From: Castor canadensis
Taxonomy: Eukaryota; Chordata; Mammalia; Rodentia; Castoridae
Length of the DNA stretch: 64,000 nucleotides
Reading direction: 5' to 3'
NCBI RefSeq assembly: GCF_047511655.1
Contig: NC_133390.1
Location: forward strand, 128,021,583 to 128,085,582
Shown one piece after another: positions 1 to 11,945 of this stretch (its first letter is position 1; each line of letters opens with the position of its first letter). The notes under the pieces were generated by a model that saw nothing but the letters and a program-made list of their open reading frames with translations, was not told where the DNA came from and searched no databases. The position numbers and the translations under genes are program-made.

Positions 1-250
1 CTACATTTTAAAATTTATAGAGAACTAATTCTGTTCAACCAAAACTAGGGAGAAAAAAGCTGCTGCTATATCAAACTCAACAATGATTTTTAAATAAGTG
101 AGGTTAACTTACCCATTGCTACATAGGATTTAAATCGTGTTGATAATCTGTCCACAAAGGCACTTAAAATTTCCAATCCTAATAATGATACCTACAGACA
201 GAAAGAAATGCAAATGAGTACAAATTACTGATGCGTATTTTAATATCAGC

Positions 251-570
251 TTTTTTTTTTTTTTTTTTTTTAGTGGTACTGGGGTATGAACTCAGGGCCT
301 CATGCTTGCTAGGCAGGTGCTCTACCATTTGTGCTACTTCACCAGCCCATTTTTTTGCTTTAGTTATTTTTTGGGTAGGGGCTGGCATCAGACTATGATT
401 CTCCTACCTATACCTCCCCATAGCTGGGATCACAGGCTCACACTACCATGCCTGGCTTATTGGTATAGATGGGGTCTCACTAACTTTTTGCCTGGGCTGG
501 CATAGAACCACCATCTTCCCTTCTTGATCTCTACCTCCAAGTAGCTAGGATTACAGGGCACCACCCCGCC
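251..570 (-). repeat. Dimeric 7SL/tRNA SINE
   Basis: Starts (plus strand) with a 21-T run, then the tRNA-like half (TTGCTAGGCAGGTGCTCTACC) and the B1-like half ending AGCTAGGATTACAGGG. An extra internal B1-like stretch makes it longer than the usual copy. Confidence 0.85.
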
Positions 571-1989
571 CTTCCCTCAGCATGTAACTTTTAACATGGT
601 TGTATCAGCAAGTTTTTAAAAAATGAGACTGATGTATTCAGGATTACACAGGAGGCTGAGGTACCCTATTCTCAATAATAATACTTTGTAAATTTATCGG
701 AAGATAGTAACAAAGCATATTTGGCAAAAAGTTCATAAATGGTAAATTAGGTGAAGGTTACACAGGCGTTCACTGACTATACTTGCAACCAACTTGCCTT
801 TAACTTTAAAATGTTTCCTAAGTGAAACAATTAAAAATTCAAGAGTACTCTTAATTACAAAGGAATTGAGCTTCTGTCTAGAACAACTGGAAAAACATCA
901 TTCTACTCCCTAGAAAAAGCCAATAATCTAAAAAATCATAATTGTTCTTGAATGTATTAGAAAGCTGAGGTTGTAGAATAACCAGCAAGGGGGGAAATGA
1001 AGCTACAATACAAATAGGTAAGAAAATTTAGCTGTATTTAACAAACTGTTAATAACTGAGCATAGGCTAGTATGAAAATGCACAATCTCTAGTGGCCACA
1101 GACACAAGCAGAGTTTGTACCCACTTGCAGACTCAAGTTTGCACCCACTGGTGCAAGCTTAATCCACAAACATCCATAGTCATGATTAAGACTGAAGGCT
1201 GGGCAAGACTGGGCAAGAGACTGACTCGGTGGTACAGGTATAGGGGGGAGGGAGCAGATGACCTGGCAGGAAAGGTACACATTTTTCCAGTACCCTGTTG
1301 TATGGAAAAGAAAAGTCTGAAATACCGAGGGAAGGTGATCCAACACTGTTACCCCTAGGGCATGGGTAAAACCCACTGCTGTAGAGGAAAGGAAAAAGAT
1401 TACACAGCTCTCTACCTTAATGAAGAAACAGAAAACCATCCTCCACCCAAATAATTAAAGGTCTGCAGGTTTGGGGGTTGGGGGAGTGTTCTTTGATGAA
1501 TCTTCAAGGACTCAATGATGAAGACCAAGACTCAAGAACAAAGAACCCCTAAGACTCAATCTAGACCAGAAAATCAATAGAATAACTCCACTCCTCACAA
1601 CCAGGCTAGTAAGCACAGTATAAGAAACAACAGGCTTCTTTCCACCACACAGGAAAGAGCAGGAACATGGCAGGGTAAAGGAGAAGGTGGATGGGAGGAG
1701 AGGCTTCTATGAAGCATAGGGAAAACAGGGAAGGCCTAAAGTGTAGGGTGGAGCAGAACACCTTCCATCAAACTGATCCAGTGATAGAGGAACCTAGAGC
1801 AAATATGAACTACAAGTAACTATAGTAACCGCAATATGCAAACCTAACTCAACCAGACTAGACTGATTATACAGTTCTATACTACAAGCTTAGCAGAAAA
1901 ACCATGCCATTTCCAAACAAAAGTACCATTTAACTTAGTCTCAAATTTCTTGAACACTCTCCAGCTTTCAAATAAAAATTATGAGATAC

Positions 1990-3240
1990 ACAATTTGTGT
2001 GTGGGGGGTGGGGGAGCACCACAATGATACAATAGATCCTAATGTCAAGACCAAAGCCATCGACAGAACAAAATACAAAGATATACCATAGGTCTGAACC
2101 ATCAAAGAATTTAAAATAACAGGAATTCCTGTGTTAAGCTGTAGTGAAAAGAGCAGGCAACACGCGTGAATGAATGAGGAATTTTAACACAGAGCTGGAA
2201 ATCCTGAGTCAAATGCAAATGATAAAACATAAAATGTGCTTTATTAAAAAAGTGGCAAAAAGGATTAAGAATGCCTCTGATGGGCTCATCAATAGGTTTG
2301 CCAGAGAGAAGAAAAGAATTATTAGTGAATATGTAGAGAGGTTCATAGAAATTACCTAAATTAAAACATAAAAAGGGAAGAAGAGGGAGAGGATTCATAG
2401 TATTTAAAGAACAATGGAGTAATATCAAGCTGTCTAGCATATATGCCATAGGAATGCCAGAGGAAAAGAAAGATCAAGGCAAAAAACATTTAGAGAGAAA
2501 ATGGCTAAGAATTTGATAAAAATAATGAAAAGAATCAAAAAACCTGAAAGTCTCAGAGGACTGCAAAAAGGGAAATTCCAAGAACTACCAAGACTCATGA
2601 TATTCAAAGTGTTAAAATCAAAAGAAAAGAAAATCTTAAAATCAATGAAAAGAAAAAGAAAGAAAAGACAAGCACAGAAAACTTCTGCCAAAAAAAGTAA
2701 ATCAGGAAACACTGAGTGACATCTTCACAGCACTGAAAGAAATCCTATCCACTCATACTTCTGTACCTAGTATAAATGCCCTTCAACAGTAATGGAGAAA
2801 TAAAGACTTTTCAAATGAACAAAATCTGATAGAATTCATTACAGAAGATCTGCATTATAAAAAATGTTGAGAGCCGGGCCCTGGTGACACAGAGCTATAA
2901 TCCTACTACTCAGGAAGCAAAGATCAGGAGGATCATGGTTCAAAGCCAGCCCAGGCAAATAGTTCATGAGAACCTATCTTGAAAATACCCTTTGGAAAAA
3001 AAAAAAAAAAAGAGGCTTGTGGAGTGGCTCAGGGTGTAGGTTCAAACTTCAGTACCAAAAAAGAAAAAAGAAATGTTAAGTGAAAATCTTTAGGCAAAAA
3101 GTACACAACAGCAGACTAAGATCAACACAAAGAAATAAGTATATTTTTGGGAAATATAGGTGAAATTAAAGTAAATATTTAAAAACTTAAAATATGTTTA
3201 ATCACAAAAAATAATTGACACTCTAAAGCAGATACTAGAA
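1990..3240 (+). repeat. HAL1/L1 ORF1-type fragment, split by a SINE
   Basis: Lysine/glutamate-rich remnants of an L1-type ORF1 coiled coil are readable near 2174-2359 and 2501-2719. The downstream non-coding tail continues after the SINE at 2871-3068 (AAATGTT appears on both sides). Identification as HAL1/L1 is from recalled consensus wording. Confidence 0.6.
2871..3068 (+). repeat. Dimeric SINE inside HAL1/L1 piece
   Basis: B1-like half with TAATCCTACTACTCAGGAAG, an A-rich linker, then a short tRNA-like half. The flanking AAATGTTGA / AAATGTTAA looks like its target duplication. Confidence 0.8.
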
Positions 3241-3281
3241 CTAATGAGTTTAGGAAAGTCATGTTATTAAAAAATCAACTG

Positions 3282-3490
3282 CAGGCTTGTGGAGTGGCTC
3301 AAGTGGTAGAGCACCTTCCTAGCAAGCATGAGGCCCTGAGTTCAAACCACAGTACCACAAAAAAACAAAACAAAACAAAAAATCAATTCAGTGGTGGCTC
3401 ACAGTTTGGAAGGCAGAGACAGGATGATCTCAAGTGAAATCAGCCTAGGCTACATAGGGAGACCCTGTCTCAAAATACAAAATAAGATAA
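3282..3490 (+). repeat. tRNA-like SINE followed by a B1-like SINE
   Basis: A near-intact tRNA-like unit (GTGGCTCAAGTGGTAGAGCA) ends in an A-rich tail at about 3380. A B1-like unit follows (about 3388-3490), the reverse of the normal half order, so these are two insertions. Confidence 0.8.
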
Positions 3491-3499
3491 AAAATAAAT

Positions 3500-4340
3500 G
3501 TGTTTCTATCTACTAGCATTCAACAACTAAGGACTGAAATGTATTAACATAGTACCATTGACAAACTAACAAAACTCACAAAATACTTACATATGGATAC
3601 AACAATTCAAAATCTACATGCTAAAATTACAAAATGCTAATGAAGATAACAAAAAGCTATAAATGGATAGATATACTAAGTTCATCGGTCAGAGAACCCA
3701 ATATTATAAAGATTTCAAACTGACAAAACCCACAAAATACTTACATATGGACTACAACAATTCATGCTAAAATTCATGCTAACATTACAAAATGCTAATG
3801 AAGGTAACAAAAAGCTATACATGGATAGATATACCAAGTTCATCGGTCAGAGGACCCAATATTATAAAGATTTCAAGCTCCAGAATTTATTTTTAGAGAG
3901 TAAATATAATGCCAATCAAACTCCCATCAGGACTGGTTGTAGAAACTGACAAGCTGATCTTGAAATATATATGAAAAGGTAAATGAATTAGATTACCTAT
4001 ACCAAAATTGAGTAACAAAAAACTAATCAAATTACCTAATTTCAAGACTTAATATAAAACTATAGTAATATGACAGTAGGTAGGTATTAATAAAAAGACT
4101 GACACGTAACTCGACAGAACAGAAAAGAGAGTGAAAAATAGACCAGAACATCTATGTTTTCTGTTCTGTGCAAAGGCAATTCAATGAAGGAAAAAGACTT
4201 TCAACAAATGATATTATAATTAGACATCCACATGCAAAAAGAACAAATCTTACCCCGTATATCACATTATTTAAAAAATTAAGAAAAATGGATCAGAGAT
4301 ATAAATGTAAAACCTAAAAACTACATTAAAAGTTATTAAA
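3500..4340 (+). repeat. L1 ORF2 3' fragment with internal tandem duplication
   Basis: Wording such as CTATAGTAATATGACAG and GACAGAACAGAAAAGAGAG matches the recalled 3' part of mammalian L1 ORF2. Frames are broken throughout. A direct duplication of about 158 bp lies at 3562-3877. Confidence 0.65.
3562..3877 (+). repeat. Tandem duplication, about 158-bp unit
   Basis: Blocks such as GTTCATCGGTCAGAG recur 158 bp apart and CACAAAATACTTACATATGG 154 bp apart. The copies differ by scattered substitutions and a few-base indel. Confidence 0.8.
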
Positions 4341-4380
4341 AATGAGAAGTGTTTTACAGTGTTGGGAATCGTAAAAGTGG

Positions 4381-4476
4381 TCCTTTTTATTTTTTTGCAG
4401 TGCTGGGGAATTGAACCCAAGATCTTGCCCACTGCTAGGCAACTGCTCTACCACCAAGCTACATCCCCAGCCCTTT
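4381..4476 (-). repeat. ID-like (tRNA-derived) SINE
   Basis: Reads TGGGGAATTGAACCCAAGATC with CTCTACCACCAAGCTACATCCCCAGCC, closer to classical ID than to the local dimer half. Confidence 0.75.
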
Positions 4477-4708
4477 GAAAATGAAATAAAACAAACCACT
4501 TTAAATTTATATCCAGTTAGTAGTATAACCACACAAAGACTATTCTTAGTTACCTAAAAATGCAGTTATTTGACTTTATACCTCCACTGGGATAAAGGCA
4601 AAACTGCCAAAAAGAAACTGTGAACTGTTTTCTAGAAATATTATTGTTGACAGAGATACAGACAGAAGAGTAAGAAGTAAAAACTGTAGTCCTGAATCCA
4701 TTATCTTT

Positions 4709-4803
4709 TTGTGTGTGTGTGTGTGTGTGATACTTGGGTTTGAACTCAAGGCTTGTGCTTATAAGGCGGGTGCTCTATTGCTTGAGCCACACCTCCAGCC
4801 CCT
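4709..4803 (-). repeat. tRNA-half SINE with GT-rich tail
   Basis: A (GT)n stretch at 4712-4729 replaces the poly-T end; the unit ends GAGCCACACCTCCAGCCCC. Confidence 0.75.
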
Positions 4804-5494
4804 CTTTCTTTAAAATTAAAATAAAATCTAACTCTGCCCGTCAAAGAAAATCTAGAAACTATGACCAAACCAGTAATGAGTACCACTAACACCATATCAT
4901 CGTCTCTAGATACCATATCCTACTAAAAGGAGCCAGAGTTTAAATACAATATCTTGTAAGATCACATAGCAAAGATGACATTACTAAGGGCATGCCAAGA
5001 TAGGACAGTTTGAATATCAAAAGGGATATTAACTGCATTGTCTTAAAACACATTAGTCATATTTAAATACACAAGTTCATGATACGAAAATCAAAACAAT
5101 TTGGTTAACATAGAGGGATACTAGAAAACCGTATTATTTTCACAATTAGTATTTTTTTTAAAAGGGAAGAATCATATTAACATACCTGCCATTCTATGCA
5201 GATCTGCCATTCTTTACAATGAGGTGGTCAAGAATTAGAGTCAGAATCAGAGATATGATGATACACCATTGGGTAACCAAACAATTTTAAGTGAGGGAAG
5301 TTTGTCTTTTAAAGTATTCCAGCTAATAAATGAAGGAATGACAGAATAGAACATCACCATTTTACAAACCCTAATGAATTAACAGATCTGTACATTAAAC
5401 ATCAGTGGCTGTTAACATCACAAAAAAAGACTTAAGACTTTATGTGTTTCCTAAGAGGAGAAAATGAATTAAATGAGACTTAACAAATATGTTA

Positions 5495-5688
5495 ACTCTG
5501 GTAGCAGAGTTATAATAATCTCCCAAAGGTGCTTACATCCTAACCTCCAGAATCTGTGAATGTTTTATCCTATGTGATAAAAGGGACTTTGCAGCGTGAT
5601 TAACGATCTTGAGAGGGAAAATTTACCCTGAATATTCCCAGGCCCAATGTACCACAAGAATCATCCTTTGTTCTTTGGTGGTTTTTTT
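5495..5688 (+). repeat. MLT1/MaLR-type LTR, left part
   Basis: Wording CTTACATCCTAACCTCCAGAATCTGTGAATG and AAAAGGGACTTTGCAGCGTGATTAA matches a recalled mammalian MaLR-type LTR. It is interrupted at about 5690 and resumes at 7196. Confidence 0.55.
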
Positions 5689-5689
5689 T

Positions 5690-7195
5690 GTTTTTGTTTT
5701 TGTTTTTTTCAGTGAGAACACTTGAGACCTACTTTCTTAGCAAATTTCAAGTGTATAATAAATTACTAACTGTGGTTACCACAGCATAGATTAAATATCC
5801 AGAATTTAGTTATAACTGAAAACATGCACCCTTTGACTAACATCTCTCCATTTCTCCTGGTTACTACCATTCTATTTTCTGTTACTATTGAGTTCGACTT
5901 TTGTCTTTTAGATTCCATGTGATAAGATCATGCGATTTGTCTTTGTGTGTCACTTAGTAAGATGTCTTCCAAGTTGATCCATGTTGCCACAAGTAACAGT
6001 TTTTTGTTTGTTTTTTGGACAGTACTGGGGGGTTTGAACTCAAGGTCTCACAATGCTAGGCAGGCACTCTACCACTTGAGCCATTCTGCTAGCCCTTTTT
6101 TGTGTTGAATATTTTCAAAAGATAGGGTCTCATAAACTATTTGCCCAGGCTGGCCTTGAACCATGATCCTCCTGATCTCTGCCTCCAAGTAGCTAGAATT
6201 ACAGGCATTATCATCCTTTTTTTAAAGGATGAATAATGTCCCTGTGTGTGTACATATCACATTTTCTTTATGCACTCATCTGTTTGATAAACATGTAAGT
6301 TGTGTCCACATCTTGGCTACTATAAATAATGCTTCAATGAACGTGAGAGTACAAATCTCTTTAATAGTGATTTTATTTCCTTTAAGTATACATAGCCTTA
6401 GAACTGGGATTGCTGGATCATATGGTAGGTCTATTTTAATTTTTCTGAGAAATCTCAGTACTGTTTCCTATAATGGCTGTACTAACATATTCATATCAAC
6501 AGTATACAAAGGTTCCTTTTTCTCTATATTCTCACCTACACTTATTGATGAGACATCTGACTTCTGGACAAGAAGACACTGTTAACAGGTTTGATGTGGT
6601 ATTGCATAATGGTTTTTATTTGCATTTCCCTGATGATTAATGATGTTGAACATTTTTGCATATACCTGTTGGCCATTTATACATCTTCTTTTGGCAAATA
6701 TCTTTTCAAATCTTTTACCAATTTTTGAATTGGGGGGGTGGTTTGACTTGTTTTTACTATTCAGTTACATGAGATCCTCATATATTTGAGATATTAACTT
6801 CTTGACAAATACATGCTTTGCAATTACTTTGTCCCAGAGTAGATTGTTTTTGCTTTGTTTCCTTTGTTGTGCAGAAACATTTTAGTGTAATGTAGTCCCA
6901 CTTGCTTTTTTGACTTTTGTTACCTGTGCTTTTGGTGTTAAATCCAGAAAAATCTTTGCTAATACCAGTGTCAGAGAAATTTCCCCTTATGTTTTCTTCT
7001 AAGAGTTTTTACAGTTTCAGGACTTATATTTAAGTTTTATTTTTACTTTTTGTGTATGGTGTAAGATAAATGTCCAATTCCATTTTTTTGTATATGTACA
7101 TCCAGTTTTCCCAATACTATTAATTGAAAAGGCTATCTTTTCCCTATTGTATTCTTGGCATCTTTACTAAAAAGTAGTTGACCACACATATGTGG
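5690..7195 (-). repeat. L1 3' region (old L1M type), split by a SINE
   Basis: The plus strand carries TTTGCATTTCCCTGATGATTAATGATGTTGAACATTTTTGC and ATTGCTGGATCATATGG, hallmarks of reversed ancient L1 3' ends. A SINE at 6001-6215 interrupts it. It separates two halves of a MaLR-type LTR. Confidence 0.75.
6001..6215 (-). repeat. Dimeric SINE
   Basis: Contains GCTAGGCAGGCACTCTACCACTTGAGCCA, then GATAGGGTCTCATAAACTATTTGCCCAGGCTGG. Inserted in the L1 above. Confidence 0.9.
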
Positions 7196-7710
7196 GTTTA
7201 TTTCAAGGGTCCTTATAAGAGGGAGTCTTCATAAGGACAAGACTTTATCAGAGTCAGAAGAGAGGTAATGATATAAGCAGAGGTTAGAGAGAATTTTTTT
7301 TTCCCAGTACTGGGGTTTAAACTCAGGGCCTACACCTTGAGCCACTCCACCAATCCTGTTTTGTGAAGGGTTTTTTTCAAGATAGGGTCTCGCAAACTAT
7401 CTGCCCAGGCTGGCTTCAAACTGCTGTCCTCCTGATCTCTGCCTCCTGAGTAGCTAGGATTACAGGTGTGAGCCACTAGTGCCTGGCCAGAAAGTAAGTT
7501 TTTAAGATGCTACATTGTTGGGTTTAAAGATGAAAAAAGATGTCATGAGCTGAGGAGTGCAGGCTGCCTCTAGAAGTTAGAAAACTCTCTCCTAAAGTCT
7601 CCCCTAGTATCTCTAGAAAGAATACAATCCTGATTTTACCCAGTGAAAACCATTTCAGACTTCTAATCTCAAGAACTACTAGCTAAGTGTATGGTTATGT
7701 TACAGCAGCA
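7196..7710 (+). repeat. MLT1/MaLR-type LTR, right part, with SINE
   Basis: AAGGGTCCTTATAAGAGGGAG resumes the LTR left off at 5688. A minus-strand SINE occupies 7292-7490, and the LTR-like sequence ends near the CAGCAGCAACAGAAAACTCAT segment. Confidence 0.5.
7292..7490 (-). repeat. Dimeric SINE (tRNA half shortened)
   Basis: The tRNA half lacks the central TTGCTAGGCAGG block; the B1-like half is well kept (CCCAGGCTGGCTTCAAACTG). Confidence 0.85.
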
Positions 7711-7884
7711 ACAGAAAACTCATATTAACAAATCACAATGTATAGATCTTATTTGGATCTTGATTTTGCTTAAAATAATTAAAAACTGGAATTCTGAACC
7801 CTGGATATATGCTATCAGGGAATTACTGTTTTAGTAACTGTGAAAATGACATTGAGGTTATACTATGGGGGAAGGGGAGTTGTT

Positions 7885-8003
7885 TGTTTATTTTTTGAGA
7901 TAGGGTCTTGATCTGTAGCCCAGGCTGGCCACCAACTTGTGACCTTCCTACCTCAGGACCTCAAGTACAGGGACTACAAGCATGCACCACCATACCCAAC
8001 TTA
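7885..8003 (-). repeat. B1-like SINE
   Basis: GATAGGGTCTTGATCTGTAGCCCAGGCTGGCC, then CATGCACCACCATACCCAAC. Confidence 0.8.
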
Positions 8004-8436
8004 TGGTGGTTTATTTTTAAAGAGCACTTATCTTTGAGATCCTGACTAGACTAGAAAGTCTTATGGATAGAACAAAATGACATCTATGATTTGTGTCAAA
8101 GTGAGAGAGTAGGACTGGCAATGGGCTATATGAGTATTATGGTTGAATTTATTTTTCTGTATACTTTTAAATATTTTTCAAAACCCTTCATTTAAAAAAA
8201 AATTTTATCGTTTTTTACATTTACTCACATGAGTATACATTGTTGAGGAACTCAAATGCCTCTGCTTACAATCCTTAAAACATGAAAGGTAGGACATTTC
8301 TCCTTAAAGGAAAGAATAATGTACTTTCTAACAGGCAGGAAAACAAAATCTCTAACAGCAATTTGGGGACTAAGGCCAAGATTCAATTTTAGGGTGTTTT
8401 TAAATCATAAAACTCAAATTTTAAAAAATTAATAAA

Positions 8437-8556
8437 AGCTGGTGTCATGGCTCACACCTGTAATTCTAGCACTCTGGAGGCTGAGGCAGAAAAGATAGCA
8501 ATTCAAGGACAGCCTGGGCTAACAGAGCCAGACCGTCTCAAAAATAAATAAAAAAT
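8437..8556 (+). repeat. B1-like SINE
   Basis: GTGTCATGGCTCACACCTGTAATTCTAGCACTC with an A-rich (AAAT) tail. Confidence 0.85.
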
Positions 8557-9077
8557 GTTAATGAAATGCTATTAATCCTGAGAAGTCTCAGAACCCTGGG
8601 ATCATTTCTCCATTCCCCTCCACCTCTACCCCAACCTTTCTCACCCTCTTCACCTATACATTACAAGTATTTGAACACATTTGAGTAATCTGATGTCAAC
8701 AAACTCACATACAAGTTGACACCCTAGCTACAGTTTCAATTCAATAAAATGTATAATCTTCTAACTAGTTTAGATCAGAAATACTGTCAATCAACAATAG
8801 AGCTAAGGAACTGCATGAGATAGTAATGACTACAGCACATTTAAGAATCACAACTAAGAACTTTCCTTGTAAAGTCTGAAAACCAGACAAGTTTTTTGAC
8901 ACCTGGGAAGCACATGAGCTTAATCAATGATTTTCCACAACAGACAGAGCAGAAAAAAAGGTATGTGTTGTTCCTAACAAGTAAACTCCTACAATGCTCC
9001 CTCCATCAGTAAGAAATAATATAGGCTACTAGCATTTTTTTTTCACAAAATTAACTTGGAGTATCTGAGAAAATTAG

Positions 9078-9166
9078 TAGGGCTAGGGTTGTAGCTCAGT
9101 TCTTAGCATGTGCTAGGTCCTGGGTTCAGTCTCCATCACTAAAAACAAAACAAAACAAAACAAAAT
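9078..9166 (+). repeat. ID-type SINE
   Basis: GGGCTAGGGTTGTAGCTCAGTTCTTAGCATGTGCTAGG followed by an (AAAAC)n tail; a stand-alone tRNA-derived copy. Confidence 0.85.
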
Positions 9167-9303
9167 TGTAAATTCTAAGAAAATTAGTGGAAGAATGTTA
9201 TAGAGTAACTGACTAAGCAAGTGGGCAAATATGAACAGATTCTATGTATAAAATTCAACTATCTACAAATGTTAGAAACTTTAAGCAAAATATCAAAATT
9301 TTC

Positions 9304-9420
9304 CTTTCTTTTTTTGAGCCAGGGTCTCACCATGTAGCCTAGGCTAGCCTCGAATTCATGTTCCTACTGCCTCAGCGTTCTAAGTGCTGGGATTATAGGC
9401 ATGAACCAGAATCCGCACCT
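9304..9420 (-). repeat. B1-like SINE
   Basis: TTTTTTTGAGCCAGGGTCTCACCATGTAGCC through AGTGCTGGGATTATAGGCATG. Confidence 0.85.
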
Positions 9421-10182
9421 TCAAGTGACTTAAAATTAAAGATAGTGATTAACTCTCAGTAGAATGAGATAGACAAGAAATAAGACCAAATGATTTCCAC
9501 TTCTAGAATGGAACAATGGTTCTCATAGAGCGTAGGAATAATGGATGCACAATCTACCTACAGATGCAGTCCACAGATAGATGACCATTCTTGGTAGCCC
9601 TGCTGGCAGGTATTCAAGTAGATCAATGTTTGAAATCATGTGAGCCTAGAATGTAACCACCATCCCTTATTTTGTATGGTTTTAGTATTTTAGTTTTCCA
9701 GGAATGAAACAGATAAGTCAAGGAATAAATATGTTTTCATTTCCTGATCCAACAAATTCTGAACGCCCAGCAGGGGTGTAAATTGCTGGAAGATGAGTGT
9801 ATACAGTAATGGGAGAAGAGATTTTAATTCCTTCACTTTTTCAGTGAAGTAGGAAGCAAAGTCTTAGTTAACTGATAGTGGAAGAAGAGATAATGATAAG
9901 TCTGAGGGGAAAGGAAAAAAATGTAAAATAGTTGTTTAAGTGAAAACGTAAATGAACTAAAAGATACAGTATGATTGTCAGGAGCATTAAGAGACAAATT
10001 AAAGTCTAGGAGTTAAAAAAAAAAAAAAACAGTTAAAGAGGTTTTGTGTTTTTCTCCATCCATCTTCAGTTGCTCTGGTGCAAGTATGTGGTAGGCAATG
10101 TTGAGTTAACCTGTATTGCATTTTATCAAATAAAGGCATAAAGCAAGAATTAGAAGACAGATGAGAATTAAGAATGAACATA

Positions 10183-10390
10183 AGCCAGGCACCAGTGGTT
10201 TCATACCTCTAATCCTAGCTACTCAGGAGGCAGATGTCAGGAGGACAGCAGTTAGAAGCCAGCACAAACAGCTCGTGAGACCCTATTTTGAAAGCATCAA
10301 CACAAAAAAGGGCTGGCAGAGTGGCTCAAGTGCTGGAATGCCTGCCTAGCAAGTATAAAACTCCAGTACTGAAAGGGAAAAAAAAAGAAT
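10183..10390 (+). repeat. Dimeric SINE
   Basis: Both halves present: CTAATCCTAGCTACTCAGGAGG, then GGCTGGCAGAGTGGCTCAAGTG, with a short A tail. Confidence 0.9.
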
Positions 10391-10465
10391 ATAAGGGTAT
10401 GATTAATGATTGACTATGATATTTAGCTCAGTCAAAAGGGAATGTAGGACAATTAAAAGCCTAAT

Positions 10466-10562
10466 GAAGCTAGGCATGGTGGAGCATGCCTGTAATCACT
10501 TGAGAGACTGAGGTTTGAAAATCACAAATTCACGTCCAGTCTAGGCTTTATACAATGAATGT
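10466..10562 (+). repeat. B1-like SINE, truncated
   Basis: GCTAGGCATGGTGGAGCATGCCTGTAATCACTTGAG; the 3' part is degraded and no A tail is seen. Confidence 0.65.
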
Positions 10563-10788
10563 CAGGATTGGGACGGGTAGTCAAACTCTAATTTGATACA
10601 CTAAAGAAATGAGGTTCAGAATTTAGAACCACAGAATATCACAATCATCAACAGTAATGTCTTTCAAAGTCTCAATCACCAATAACCACACATCTGTAGT
10701 GGTCTGAATTGGTAGTGATAGCATTACAGCAATTACATTTACTGCTGCTGTCATGGTGTCTTCTTTGTTATTCAGGCTGGCATACTTA

Positions 10789-11150
10789 CATTGGAAATAC
10801 AGGCAGCCTTCCATATCCAAGGGTTCTGCATCCACAGATTCAACTAACCTCAGATGGAAAATATTCAAAAAAAAAAAAAAAATACTGGCTCTCTGATAAA
10901 CATATACACACTTTTTTCCTTGTCATTCCCTAAACAATATAGTATAACTATTATATGCATTGTATTTGCATTGTATTAGGCATGATAAGTAATCTAGAAA
11001 TTACTTAAAGTACACGGGAGATTGCATATAGTTTATACCGAAATACTACACCATTTTATAAGGGACTTGAACCTCTGTGGATTTTAACATCCAAGGGAGG
11101 AAGGGTGTGGAACCAATTCCCCTGGTTGATACTAAAGGAAGACTATATAT
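10789..11150. mobile_element. MER2/Tigger-like DNA transposon (non-autonomous)
   Basis: Begins CAGGCAGCCTTCCATATCCAAGGGTTC and ends with a partly matching inverted sequence near GGTTGATACTAAAGGAAGACTA, flanked by TA on both sides as expected for Tigger-type insertion. Internal wording (GTATTAGGCATGATAAGTAATCTAG, CATTTTATAAGGGACTTGA) fits the MER2 consensus as I recall it. No transposase frame. Confidence 0.65.
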
Positions 11151-11266
11151 GCTATCTCATTATAAACTATGTGTAATTTTCCTATATAGTACACTTAGGA
11201 CATTAGAGGGATTCCTAAAAATTATGTGTATTGAGTACATCGTAAACGGAGCATTAACAGGAAAAT

Positions 11267-11390
11267 GAAACCAGGTATGGTAGTGCACACTTGCAATACC
11301 AGCAGGGAGGCTGAGGCAGGAGGATCGTGAGTTAGAGGCCAGCCTGGGCTACATAGCAAGACCCTGTCTTGACAACAACAAAAAGAGGAC
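11267..11390 (+). repeat. B1-like SINE
   Basis: CCAGGTATGGTAGTGCACACTTGCAATACC and GCCTGGGCTACATAGCAAGACCCTGTC; a good match to the B1 consensus. Confidence 0.85.
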
Positions 11391-11873
11391 ACTGAATCTT
11401 ACAAGACTGAAAATCACTGACTTAGACAAATTCTCATGCATATGCACAACATGACAATATAAAGGACAGTGTTAAAAAATAACCTGGACGCTTATTCAAC
11501 ATAGCAAATACGAGGCACAGGCAAGATCCATATACATTAATGAATAGGCAAGCCTCACTCTTTACTAACTAAAAATTGGTAAATTTTAAGAATGTGATAA
11601 CTTATAGGAAACGTAACTGAGATGACACTGGGAAGTATTATCCTTAAGAATGCCAAATGGGCTATGATTTTTTGGACTCCCAGAAGATGTGTAATACTAG
11701 CACATTATTTAGCCAAGCACTACACAGTTATAAATGCTATTTATTGTTTTCTCCATTTTCAGAGTCAATTTGGTTGTACGCAGAATATAAATGCTACTAA
11801 TCCTCATAATGTACAAAACTGAAAATAGAGCTAACAAGTAGGAAGAAACCAAAGAAACTTACAAGGAAAAGAA

Positions 11874-11945
11874 AGGGCTGGTAGAGTGCCTGCTTAGCAA
11901 GTGTGAGGTCCTGAATTCAAACCCCAGTACTGCCCAAAAAAAAGG
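11874..11945 (+). repeat. tRNA-half SINE, 5' truncated
   Basis: GGCTGGTAGAGTGCCTGCTTAGCAAGTGTGAGG, ending in an A-rich run. Confidence 0.75.
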
